Shown here in pieces: positions 16,560-24,095 of a DNA stretch of 64,000 nucleotides. Within the stretch, counting starts at the first letter, position 1. Every line of letters starts with the position of its first letter. Below the pieces are notes generated by a model. It did no database searches. It was given only the letters and a program-made list of their open reading frames with translations, and was not told the DNA's origin. This stretch comes from Luteibacter yeojuensis (GTDB taxonomy: Bacteria; Pseudomonadota; Gammaproteobacteria; Xanthomonadales; Rhodanobacteraceae), in NCBI RefSeq assembly GCF_011742875.1, contig NZ_JAAQTL010000001.1:2604001-2668000 (forward strand), written 5' to 3'. Made by a program: the position numbers and the translations under genes.

Positions 16560-17890
16560 ACAATGTGGGAGCCGCTTCGGCGGCGATCGGTGCTCGCGGC
16601 AGGCTTGCCCGCTGCCGTGGGATCGCCGGCATGGCCGGCTCCCACAGCGCATGTGCTTCCGGCCGGCAAGGCGCCGAGTTCGGTCGCCGCGACCGCCAGC
16701 CCCGAGACCACGCCCAGCGAGGGATCGCCCTCCACCATCGGTATGCCCGGGAAACTGTCGCGCACCGCGGCCTTTACGACCGGCGAACGCGACGTGCCGC
16801 CGGTAAGGAAGACGCTGTCCGGAACGGACGGCCATTCCTCGCGGACCTCGGCGAGCAGGCGCTGCATGCGCTCGATGAAGGGCTCCACCGCCTCGTCCAT
16901 GTCGGCACGCGCGATATGCACGCCCAGTCCCGTTTCGAGGAAGCCGAGATCCGCTTCGGTGCGCTCCTCGCTGCTCAACGCGATCTTGCTGCGTTCGGCT
17001 GTCTGGTTCAGTCGCGTGGTGGCCCCCGGTTGCTGCAGCGCCTGCAGGCGCGAACGCCACGGCTCGTCCAGGAAGCGATAGTCCTGGCGGCGGAACTCGC
17101 GCTGCTTCGGCAGGTTGTGGACGCTCGCCGCTTCCACGTAATGGTGCACGGGCACGCGCGTCACGTTATTGCCCAGATGCGGCATGAAGGCATGCATGCT
17201 GAGGTTCACGTCGAGGTCGGTACCGCCCTTCGCCAGGCCCCAGGTGCGCACGATCCGCGGCAGTTCGCCGCCGCCGAGTTCGGCGAACGCGACGTCGGTC
17301 GTGCCGCCGCCGATATCGACGATGAGTGCCGTCTGCCGCGTGTCGAGCCGCTTGTGGTAGTGCATCGCGGCCGCGGCGGGCTCCTCGAGGAAGCTGACGC
17401 TCTCGAAGCCCGCGACGGCGGCCGCCTCGCGGATGATCTCCACCGCCTGCTCGGAACCCTTCTCGCCCATGGAACTGCGGAAATGCACCGGACGGCCGAT
17501 CACCGCCGTGCGCACGTCCTCGCCCAACTGCCGGCCGGCGGCGAGGCGGATGTGCTCGAGCACGTAGGTCGCGATGTGCACGATGACCTTGCGCACCTGC
17601 GGGTCCATGCGGAAACCGAGCATCGATTTCGGCGATTCGATGAGGTTGCCGTCGCCGTATTCGAGGTACGCGGCCACCGCCTCGTCGCCGAACAGCGCGT
17701 CCTGGAAGTTTTCCACTGTCGCGGCGCGCGCTTCCGCCGCGCGACGCTTCGCGGGATCGGGCACGACTTCGGGGAAGAAGACGGCGGTGCGGAACTGTTT
17801 CGCGTCACCGAACGTGACGTGGGTCAGCTCGCCATCGACGAAGGTCGCGGCGGCGGTGTAGCTCGTGCCGAAATCGATACCGATGTGCAT
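16403..17890 (-). CDS. Hsp70-family protein (YegD-like) with REP-derived C-terminal extension
   Basis: 495 residues as read. The actin-like ATPase core is clear: IGIDFGTSYTAAATF (phosphate 1), VIGRPVHF, EEPAAAAMHYH, LIVDIGGGTTDVAF (phosphate 2) and FLTGGTSRSPVVKAAV (adenosine). There is no full substrate-binding domain, as in YegD. The native-looking sequence ends near residue 411-415 (GLAVAATELGALPAG). Residues about 416-442 are translated REP element B1 and 443-495 read antisense through the DUF4124 gene. The tail is Ser/Arg/Cys-rich and unlike a folded domain. It lies 35 bp downstream of the SDR gene on the same strand, so the two are probably cotranscribed. Confidence 0.85.
   Translation of the reverse strand: MHIGIDFGTSYTAAATFVDGELTHVTFGDAKQFRTAVFFPEVVPDPAKRRAAEARAATVENFQDALFGDEAVAAYLEYGDGNLIESPKSMLGFRMDPQVRKVIVHIATYVLEHIRLAAGRQLGEDVRTAVIGRPVHFRSSMGEKGSEQAVEIIREAAAVAGFESVSFLEEPAAAAMHYHKRLDTRQTALIVDIGGGTTDVAFAELGGGELPRIVRTWGLAKGGTDLDVNLSMHAFMPHLGNNVTRVPVHHYVEAASVHNLPKQREFRRQDYRFLDEPWRSRLQALQQPGATTRLNQTAERSKIALSSEERTEADLGFLETGLGVHIARADMDEAVEPFIERMQRLLAEVREEWPSVPDSVFLTGGTSRSPVVKAAVRDSFPGIPMVEGDPSLGVVSGLAVAATELGALPAGSTCAVGAGHAGDPTAAGKPAASTDRRRSGSHIVYRQPCSCFCNRASFASSGPRSLLNAFRIDRWFASDSSRSAAQASAGESCRH
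16565..16645. repeat. REP family B (B1), lying inside the Hsp70-like reading frame
   Basis: Begins GTGGGAGCCGCTTCGGCGGC and ends GCCGGCATGGCCGGCTCCCAC-like (21-nt arm, 16625-16645), with an inner CCCGCTGCCGTGGGATC segment. Same design as 19030-19110 and 28898-28980. It sits between two convergent genes but lacks a stop in the Hsp70 frame. Confidence 0.88.
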
Positions 17891-17925
17891 GGAAGTTCCT
17901 CGGGGGAACCGCGCATTTTAGACGG

Positions 17926-18708
17926 TCAGAAGCCGTAGCGCAGGAATCCGCCGTCCACGGCGACGATTTCTCCGGTGACGTAGCTCGAGGCAGGCAGGCA
18001 GAGGAAGGCCACCGCCCCGGCGACTTCCTCGGGCTCGCCGATGCGCCCCATGGGGGTGCGATCGAGCACCTCTTCCAGGTATTCCACATCGGCCAGGGCC
18101 GGCTCGCTCCGCTGCGTGCGTATGTACCAGGGGGCCACCGCGTTGACCCGGATGCCGTCCTCGGCCCATTCGCAGGCGAGGTTGCGGGTCATCTGGTGGA
18201 GCGCCGCCTTGGTCATGCCGTAGGGCGAGCCGGTGCGCACGTGCACGATGCCGGATACCGAGCCCACGTTCACGATGGCGGCATTGGCGTGCTGGACCAG
18301 GTGGGCATACGCCGCGCGGCTCATCTCGTAGGCGGAGAACACGTTGAGCTCGAACAGCGCGCGATACTCGTCTTCCTCATAGTCCAGCGTGGGCTTCGGC
18401 GTATTGCCGCCCACGTTGTTCACGAGGATCGAGAGGTTTGCGTCCAGATCGGCCACCCAGTCGAAGACGGCGAGGCGGTCTTCATGGTCGGAGAGATCGG
18501 CGGCCATGCCGAGCACTTCCACGTCGGGACATTCCTCGGCCAGCTCGTCGCGCACTTCCTGGAGCGCGAGTTCGTCGCGTGCAACCAGCAGCACGTCGGC
18601 GCCGAGGGCCGCCAGTTCGCGCGCGCAGGCGTAACCGATGCCCTTGCTGGCACCGGTGACGAGGGCGGTGCGACCGTCGAGGCGCCAGCTTGCGAGTCGT
18701 GGATGCAT
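17926..18708 (-). CDS. SDR-family NAD(P)-dependent oxidoreductase (tropinone-reductase-like)
   Basis: 260 residues from ATG 18708 (GGAG ribosome site 7 nt upstream); the open frame continues further but without a plausible start. Classic short-chain dehydrogenase: [11 protein letters not shown] (cofactor glycine motif, about 19-29), NNVGGN, catalytic Ser in [17 protein letters not shown] (Tyr-x3-Lys), and [12 protein letters not shown]. The overall pattern resembles plant-type tropinone reductases and bacterial 3-oxoacyl reductases. Substrate not predictable. Probably cotranscribed with the Hsp70-like gene 35 bp downstream. Confidence 0.9.
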   Translation of the reverse strand: MHPRLASWRLDGRTALVTGASKGIGYACARELAALGADVLLVARDELALQEVRDELAEECPDVEVLGMAADLSDHEDRLAVFDWVADLDANLSILVNNVGGNTPKPTLDYEEDEYRALFELNVFSAYEMSRAAYAHLVQHANAAIVNVGSVSGIVHVRTGSPYGMTKAALHQMTRNLACEWAEDGIRVNAVAPWYIRTQRSEPALADVEYLEEVLDRTPMGRIGEPEEVAGAVAFLCLPASSYVTGEIVAVDGGFLRYGF

Positions 18709-18800
18709 ATCGGATCTCCAGGCATTGTCCGTGATCGTAAGCGATTGCACTCGCCTCGCGACAGCGCCAGACTCGACGCAGACACAGGAGGAACCGCGCC

Positions 18801-19013
18801 ATGATCCGATATCTTCCGCTATGGGGACTGGCCATCGCCTGCGCCGCCTGCTCGAAACCGCCGCAGCCGCACGAGCCGCCGACGCCGCAGGCACGCGCGG
18901 AAACGCCCTGGGATTCGCTCGAGGCACAGAAGAAGAAGGCACAGGACGTGCAGAAGACGGTGGACGAACAGGCCAAGGCGCAGGCGAAGGCGATCGAGGC
19001 GCAGACGCAGTGA
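18801..19013 (+). CDS. Small lipoprotein
   Basis: 70 residues. Signal peptide with lipobox ACAAC (Cys 17), preceded by [12 protein letters not shown]. The mature part is a Pro-rich stretch followed by a charged helix ([30 protein letters not shown]) likely to form a coiled coil. A strong AGGAGG site precedes the ATG. Resembles the many short helical lipoproteins of unknown function in Xanthomonadales. Divergent from the SDR gene. Confidence 0.82.
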   Translation: MIRYLPLWGLAIACAACSKPPQPHEPPTPQARAETPWDSLEAQKKKAQDVQKTVDEQAKAQAKAIEAQTQ

Positions 19014-19029
19014 TCGTGCGGGAGCACCT

Positions 19030-19110
19030 GTGGGAGCCGCTTCAGCGGCGATAGGTGCTCGCGGCAAGCGTGCCCGCTGCCGCGGGATCGCCGGCATGGC
19101 CGGCTCCCAC
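19030..19110. repeat. REP family B (B2)
   Basis: GTGGGAGCCGCTTCAGCGGC at the left and a GGATCGCCGGCATGGCCGGC-TCCCAC arm at the right, between the convergent lipoprotein and sppA genes; it ends 10 bp from the sppA stop. Confidence 0.9.
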
Positions 19111-19120
19111 AAATGCCTTC

Positions 19121-21040
19121 TCAGCGCGGCGAGCAGAAACAGTACGCGTAGACGTGCGGCTTACCCGCCTCTGCACCGCGGAACAGCGACCACTCCGGCG
19201 CGAGCCGCGGAAGGTCGGCCACCCACGACGGCAGGCGCAGGCCCCACGACATCGCGACGCGCGCTTCGGAGCTGTCGCCGATGTTCGTGAGGAAGCGCTC
19301 GAACGCGCCCATCGGCTTCTCCGCGTAGCGCACGCTGAAATGCTTGCCGAGACCGGCCTGCTCCGCCGCATCGGCGATCGCATCGTCGAGGCTGCCCAGG
19401 CGGTCCACGAGGCCGCGGTCCAATGCCTGCTGGCCCGTCCAGACGCGGCCCTGTGCGATGGCGTCGATGGCGGCGAAATCCTTGCCGCGCGCCTTCGCCA
19501 CGTTGCCGACGAAATCGCGGTAACCCTTGTCGATGATGCTCTGGATGAGCGTCCCCACATTCGGATCGAGCGGCCGGGTCATGTCGAAGGCACCGGCCAG
19601 CGGGCCGGTGGCGACGCCGTCGCTCTTCACGCCGATCTTCGCAAGCGTGTCCGGCACGGTGAAGAACATGCCGAAGATGCCGATCGAGCCGGTGATGGTG
19701 TTCGGCTCGGCGTAGATCCGGTTGGCGTTCATCGATATCCAGTAGCCGCCGCTGGCGGCCACGTCGCCCATCGACACCACCACGGGAATGCCGGCTTCGC
19801 GGGTCAGTTCGACTTCACGCCGGATCTGCTCCGCCGCGTAGACCTCGCCGCCGGGCGAATTCACACGCAGCACGAGCGCGCGCGTGCGCCGGTCCTGGCG
19901 TACCGCGCGGATGAGTGCCGCCGTCGAATCGCCGCCGATCCGGCCCTGCGCCTGTTTCCCGCCGGAGATCTCGCCCTCGGCGACGACCACGGCCACGCCC
20001 GGCGCCGTCTGCAGCAGGTCCACGGTAGAGAGGCCGCGGTCGGCCACATAACCGGCCAGGTCGACCTGACGGAAACCCTGCTCCTTCCTTCCCGCCGGCA
20101 CGCCCTCGGCGCGCAGCATCCTGACGAACTGCTGCTCGGTGGCGAGGCCGTCGGCGAGCTTCTCGTCCACCGCCAGCTGGGCGAGGCTGCCCTTCGCATC
20201 GCGCACGCGCTCGGCCAGACCGTCGACATCGGCGCGCAGCACCGCGGGATCGAGGTGGCGCATCTTCGCCACCTCGTCGATCCACGTGTTCCACAAGCCG
20301 CCCAGCCAGAAGGCGTCCGCTTCCTTCGATTCGGGCGAGGCATGATCGAGGATGAAGGGCTCGGCCGCGCTCTTGAACTGGCCCACGCGGAAAAGGTGCA
20401 CCTGCACGCCGAGACGATCGAGCATGTCCTTGTAGAACAGGCGGTAGTTGGCGAGACCGGTCGCCATCACCCCGCCCTGCGGGTCGATGTAGAGCTTGTC
20501 GGCGTGGGCGGCAAGGTAGTACTGCCCCTGCTCCAGGCTGACTGCCCAGGCGAGGACGGGCTTGCCGGTCTTGCGGAAGCGGTCCAGCGCGGCGCCGACC
20601 TCGCGGAGCGCGGCGAAACCGCCGGCCTGCAGCTTGTCGGGACGCAGCACGATGCGGCTGATCCGGTCGTCCTTCGCCGCACTGTCGATGGCGCGGACGA
20701 GGTCGCGGACCTGCACCTGCTTCACGCCGTCGCCGGTCATGCGGCCGATGGCGCGGGAAAACGGATCGGCGCTGTATTGCTCCACCAGGGCGCCTTCCGG
20801 CGCCAGCACCAGCACCGTGCGATCGTCGACGCGGTTCGCCCGTTCGCCGATGAACATCAGCAGCAGGAACGCGGCCAGGAGTCCGAAGAAGATCGCATTG
20901 ATGATCACCAGCCGGGTGATGTTGAGGCCGCGCCCCAGGCTGAGCATGAACCGGCCAAACCCACCGCGCCGGCGCGGGGGTGGAACGGGCTGGGGCCGGC
21001 CCGGAAGGGGCGGGGGCACGGCGTCGTGGCGATCCGACAT
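19121..21040 (-). CDS. sppA: Signal peptide peptidase SppA (67K type)
   Basis: 639 residues, the long double-domain form. An N-terminal Pro/Arg-rich cytoplasmic stretch precedes one membrane segment (LVIINAIFFGLLAAFLLLMF, about 44-63), with the rest periplasmic. The catalytic dyad is visible: Lys 223 in VGQFKSAAEPF of the N-terminal half and Ser 430 in GDVAASGGYW of the C-terminal half. ITGSIGIFG follows in the substrate groove region. It degrades cleaved signal peptides in the membrane. It follows the MATE gene on the same strand with a 52-bp gap. Confidence 0.95.
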   Translation of the reverse strand: MSDRHDAVPPPLPGRPQPVPPPRRRGGFGRFMLSLGRGLNITRLVIINAIFFGLLAAFLLLMFIGERANRVDDRTVLVLAPEGALVEQYSADPFSRAIGRMTGDGVKQVQVRDLVRAIDSAAKDDRISRIVLRPDKLQAGGFAALREVGAALDRFRKTGKPVLAWAVSLEQGQYYLAAHADKLYIDPQGGVMATGLANYRLFYKDMLDRLGVQVHLFRVGQFKSAAEPFILDHASPESKEADAFWLGGLWNTWIDEVAKMRHLDPAVLRADVDGLAERVRDAKGSLAQLAVDEKLADGLATEQQFVRMLRAEGVPAGRKEQGFRQVDLAGYVADRGLSTVDLLQTAPGVAVVVAEGEISGGKQAQGRIGGDSTAALIRAVRQDRRTRALVLRVNSPGGEVYAAEQIRREVELTREAGIPVVVSMGDVAASGGYWISMNANRIYAEPNTITGSIGIFGMFFTVPDTLAKIGVKSDGVATGPLAGAFDMTRPLDPNVGTLIQSIIDKGYRDFVGNVAKARGKDFAAIDAIAQGRVWTGQQALDRGLVDRLGSLDDAIADAAEQAGLGKHFSVRYAEKPMGAFERFLTNIGDSSEARVAMSWGLRLPSWVADLPRLAPEWSLFRGAEAGKPHVYAYCFCSPR

Positions 21041-21092
21041 CTAGGCGTTTCCTCGAGGATGGCGTCCAGCGTAACGCGTCGGACCGTTGGTA

Positions 21093-22481
21093 TCACGTGT
21101 GGAATGGCATGGGCGCCGCCGTATCCGGATCGTCGCGCCACGTGCCCTTCACGCTGCTCCGCCAGAACCGCGCGAAGAGCAGGATGGCGGCCATGCTCAG
21201 GCCGGCGATCAGGCCCATCCACATGCCGCGGGCACCCATGTCCCGGTGGAATGCCAGCCACCAGCCGATGGGCATGCCGATGACCCAGTACGCGAACAAG
21301 GTGATGCCCATCGGCACCCGCGTGTCCTTCAGCCCGCGCAGGGCGCCGTTCGACGCCACCTGGATGCCGTCGGAGAACTGGAAGAAGCCGGCGAGCACCA
21401 GCAGCTGCGAGGCCATCGCGATGACTGCCACATCGCGGGTGTACAGGCGGGCGATGGCCTCCGGGAAGGCCAGCATCACGCCCGAGGAAACCAGCTGCGT
21501 GACGAGCACCAGCGCGATGCCGGACAGGCCGGCGTAACGCACGCCGGCCGGATCGCGGCGGCCGGCCGCATTGCCCACGCGGACCGTGATCGCCATCGAC
21601 AGGCCCAGCGGCACCATGAACGCCACCGAGGCCACGTTGAGCGCCACGTGATGGCCGGCCGTCACGGTTTCGCCGAGGCGGCCGATCAGCAGCGCCACCG
21701 CGACGAACAGCCCGGCTTCCATCAGCAGGGTCACGGCCATCGGCAATCCGATGTGCAGGAGGCGGCCGATCTCGCGCGGATCGGGCCTGGCCATGCGTCC
21801 ACCCAGGTTGAGGTCGCGGTAGTTGCGATGCTTCAGCACGTAGGTGGCGAAACCGAGCATTTCCGCCCAGAGCACCAATGCGGTGGCGATGCCGCTGCCG
21901 CGCGCGCCCATGACCGGGAAACCGAGCTTGCCGTACATCAGCACGTAGCCCAGCGGGGCGAGCAGGACGAGGCCGCCGAAGCTGAAGTACATCGACGGTC
22001 GCGGCATCGAGAGCCCTTCGGACAGGCCGCGCAGGGCGAAGTACGTGGTCAGCGCCGGCGCGGCGAAGCAGATGGCGTGGAGGAACGCTCCCACGTCCGG
22101 GCGCATGGATTCCACCACACCGAACAACGCCATCAGCGGCGACGCATGCCATACCGCGACGGCCAGCAGCAGGCCGAGGCCCCATGCGATGTAGAGCGCC
22201 TGGTGGAACACCGGACCCACCTCGCCGCGGCGGCCCGCGCCGTCCAGCTGCGCCACGGTCGGCGGCACGGCCATCATGGTGCCGATGCCGGTCACGATGG
22301 CCAGCACCCAGATGCTGGCACCCGTCACGACGGACGCCTGGGTGTGCGCCGCCTGGTGGCCGGCAAGCACGGCGTCGACGACATTGGTGCCGATGGCGGA
22401 GAGTTGCGCGACGATCATCGGCAGGGCCAACCGGAGGGTGGCGCCGATCTCCCGCCGCGCGCGAGCGCGGTCGATGGTCAT
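21093..22481 (-). CDS. MATE-family multidrug/Na+ efflux transporter
   Basis: 462 residues from ATG 22481 (MTIDRARARREIGATLRLALPMIVAQLSA); the open frame extends far upstream but that part is antisense to the DUF3667 gene. Twelve transmembrane segments in two MatE repeats. NorM-type features include LPMIVAQLSAIGTNVVDAVLAG in helix 1-2 and GVRYAGLSGIALVLVTQL in the second half. Exports cationic drugs in exchange for Na+ or H+. The ribosome site is weak, so the exact start is the main uncertainty. Confidence 0.88.
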   Translation of the reverse strand: MTIDRARARREIGATLRLALPMIVAQLSAIGTNVVDAVLAGHQAAHTQASVVTGASIWVLAIVTGIGTMMAVPPTVAQLDGAGRRGEVGPVFHQALYIAWGLGLLLAVAVWHASPLMALFGVVESMRPDVGAFLHAICFAAPALTTYFALRGLSEGLSMPRPSMYFSFGGLVLLAPLGYVLMYGKLGFPVMGARGSGIATALVLWAEMLGFATYVLKHRNYRDLNLGGRMARPDPREIGRLLHIGLPMAVTLLMEAGLFVAVALLIGRLGETVTAGHHVALNVASVAFMVPLGLSMAITVRVGNAAGRRDPAGVRYAGLSGIALVLVTQLVSSGVMLAFPEAIARLYTRDVAVIAMASQLLVLAGFFQFSDGIQVASNGALRGLKDTRVPMGITLFAYWVIGMPIGWWLAFHRDMGARGMWMGLIAGLSMAAILLFARFWRSSVKGTWRDDPDTAAPMPFHT

Positions 22482-22568
22482 GGGGTGGATGACGATGTGG
22501 GCCACCCATTGTAGCGGTTGCCGTGCCATCATCCGCAGCCGAAAGGGGAAAATTCGGGGAAGAATGCG

Positions 22569-23723
22569 ATGAACCAACTGACGCCGTCGCCCGGCCTTTG
22601 CTGCGCCAACTGCGGCGAGGAACTGAAGGGCGAGTTCTGTCACGGCTGCGGCCAGTCGATCAAGAGCGTCATCCGTCCGGTCTCGCACATGCTCGAGGAC
22701 GCGGGCGACCTGTTCTTCCACATGGACGAACGCATCGTCCACACCCTGCCTCCGCTGTACACGAAGCCGGGCTTCCTCACGCTGGAATATTTCTCCGGAC
22801 GGAGGGTGCGCTACATCGCGCCCTTCCGCCTGATGTTCGTGTTCTGCCTGCTCGCCTTCTTCTTCGCGCACCTGGCCCTCGACAGCACGCCGCTGGGCAG
22901 CGCACTGGCGGGCACCGCCTCCGAACGCGACGACATCGCCCAGCTCCAGGCGGCGAAGACGGCCGACGACGTGCGGGAGCTTTACAGGGAGCAGATGAAG
23001 CAGCTGGACGCGGCCCTGGCGAATCCGGGCCTGCCGGGGCCGGCTCGACCCGCTATCGAGATGACCAAGGACGTGGTCCGCGATGCGGCCAACAAGCGGC
23101 TCGCGGAGCTCAAGGCCGAACCCGTCGCCCCCGAAAGCGGCGACAACGGCTCGCACCGCTCGCGCCGCTGGGACCACTCGGCCACGGTCGTCGACATCGG
23201 CTGGCTGCCGGACGCGGTGAACCGCCGCCTGGCCCTGGGCATCGCCCACCTGAAAGCCAACCTCATCCAGATCGAAAGCGGCGGACCGGAGAAGACCGAG
23301 GCCCTGCGCAGGATCAGCGAGGGCTTCTTCTCGGTGCTTCCGCAGACCCTGCTGGTGATGATCCCCGTCTTCGCGCTCATCCTGAAGCTCTTCTACGTGT
23401 TCAAGCGCCGGCTCTATATGGAGCACATCATCGTGGCCCTGCACAGCCACGCCTTCCTGTTCATCTCGCTGCTCGGCCTGATGCTGCTGGGTTTCGCCAA
23501 GGACGGGATACGACCGCATTTCTCGCCCGGCGCATCGGCGATCTCGCTGGTCCAGGCGGCCATGTGGGTGTGGATGCCCCTCTACCTGCTGATCATGCAG
23601 AAACGGGTCTACCGGCAAGGCTGGCCGATGACCCTCCTGAAATACTGGCTGATAGGCAGCATCTATTTCTGGCTGCTTCTGTTCGCCCTCGTCGTGGCCG
23701 CGGTCCTCGGTGCGGCGCACTAG
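22569..23723 (+). CDS. DUF3667 membrane protein with N-terminal zinc ribbon
   Basis: 384 residues from ATG 22569 with GGGGAAG upstream. The N-terminus holds a CxxC...CxxC zinc ribbon (CANCGEELKGEFCHGCGQ, about 12-29), then a conserved segment with SVIRPVSHMLEDAGDLFFHMDERIVHTL, a transmembrane helix (FRLMFVFCLLAFFFAHLAL), a long charged extracytoplasmic or cytoplasmic region (about 110-250) and four more hydrophobic helices at the C-terminus. The family is of unknown function. It is divergent from the MATE gene. Confidence 0.85.
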   Translation: MNQLTPSPGLCCANCGEELKGEFCHGCGQSIKSVIRPVSHMLEDAGDLFFHMDERIVHTLPPLYTKPGFLTLEYFSGRRVRYIAPFRLMFVFCLLAFFFAHLALDSTPLGSALAGTASERDDIAQLQAAKTADDVRELYREQMKQLDAALANPGLPGPARPAIEMTKDVVRDAANKRLAELKAEPVAPESGDNGSHRSRRWDHSATVVDIGWLPDAVNRRLALGIAHLKANLIQIESGGPEKTEALRRISEGFFSVLPQTLLVMIPVFALILKLFYVFKRRLYMEHIIVALHSHAFLFISLLGLMLLGFAKDGIRPHFSPGASAISLVQAAMWVWMPLYLLIMQKRVYRQGWPMTLLKYWLIGSIYFWLLLFALVVAAVLGAAH

Positions 23724-23938
23724 GATTTTTTCCTACGCGGCAGGGGGTTGTACACAGGCGCCGGCACCCCTTCGCGTTTGTCAAGGCGAGATGGACAGCC
23801 GATGAACGCACCCCGTGAACCAATTCGTAAGTCATTGAATAGAAATTATATTTCAGCTTGGTTAAAATGTACCCAAGCTAACCCGAACGGCCCAACCATG
23901 CGCCTTGGATGCCCCCTATCCGAGGCTCATCCACAGAG

Positions 23939-23961
23939 TTATCCACAGCACTTGTGGATAA
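23939..23961. promoter_or_regulatory. Inverted pair of perfect DnaA boxes
   Basis: TTATCCACA (23939-23947), a 5-nt spacer, then TGTGGATAA (23953-23961). Both are perfect R1-type DnaA boxes. A third, TCATCCACA at 23927-23935, differs at one base. A likely DnaA-binding site controlling priA, or a DnaA-titrating site. Confidence 0.75.
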
Positions 23962-24042
23962 CACGGAAAGCGGTCCCGGGGCGGGCACTTACAGCTTCTT
24001 CCTCCCGTCGCCCACGTCATTCTTAGGCAAACCCATGTGTGA

Positions 24043-24061
24043 CTGGTCAATCATTGACCAG
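24043..24061. promoter_or_regulatory. Palindromic operator-like site upstream of priA
   Basis: CTGGTCAAT, a single C, then ATTGACCAG: 9-bp perfect arms. The right arm contains a TTGACC that could be a -35 element (24054-24059), with a weak TAAACT at 24081-24086. Such a site would place a dimeric regulator on the priA promoter. The regulator is unknown. Confidence 0.5.
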
Positions 24062-24095
24062 CGTTTATGGGATATCCCTCTAAACTAGGCCTCGC

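Larger units (their letters stand above)
23724..24095. other. 372-bp AT-rich intergenic region with DnaA boxes upstream of priA
   Basis: No gene supported. Contents in order: an AT-rich stretch at about 23820-23880 (unusual in this genome) with the inverted repeat AGCTTGG/CCAAGCT (23855-23861 and 23873-23879); a one-mismatch DnaA box TCATCCACA (23927-23935); two perfect DnaA boxes in inverted orientation (23939-23947 and 23953-23961); and a 9-bp-arm palindrome CTGGTCAAT-C-ATTGACCAG (24043-24061) just before priA. Confidence 0.65.

Noticed and set aside
18438..21283. Other long open frames opposite sppA, the SDR and MATE genes
   Set aside because: No start signals, no domain resemblance, compositions typical of shadow frames.
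23748..24026. 92-codon ORF upstream of priA
   Set aside because: It runs through the AT-rich DnaA-box region, has no ribosome site and no family resemblance.
23724..24095. Chromosomal replication origin (oriC)
   Set aside because: DnaA boxes and AT richness are suggestive, but dnaA, dnaN, gyrB or rpmH are not nearby and only two perfect boxes exist. Left as a DnaA-site finding.
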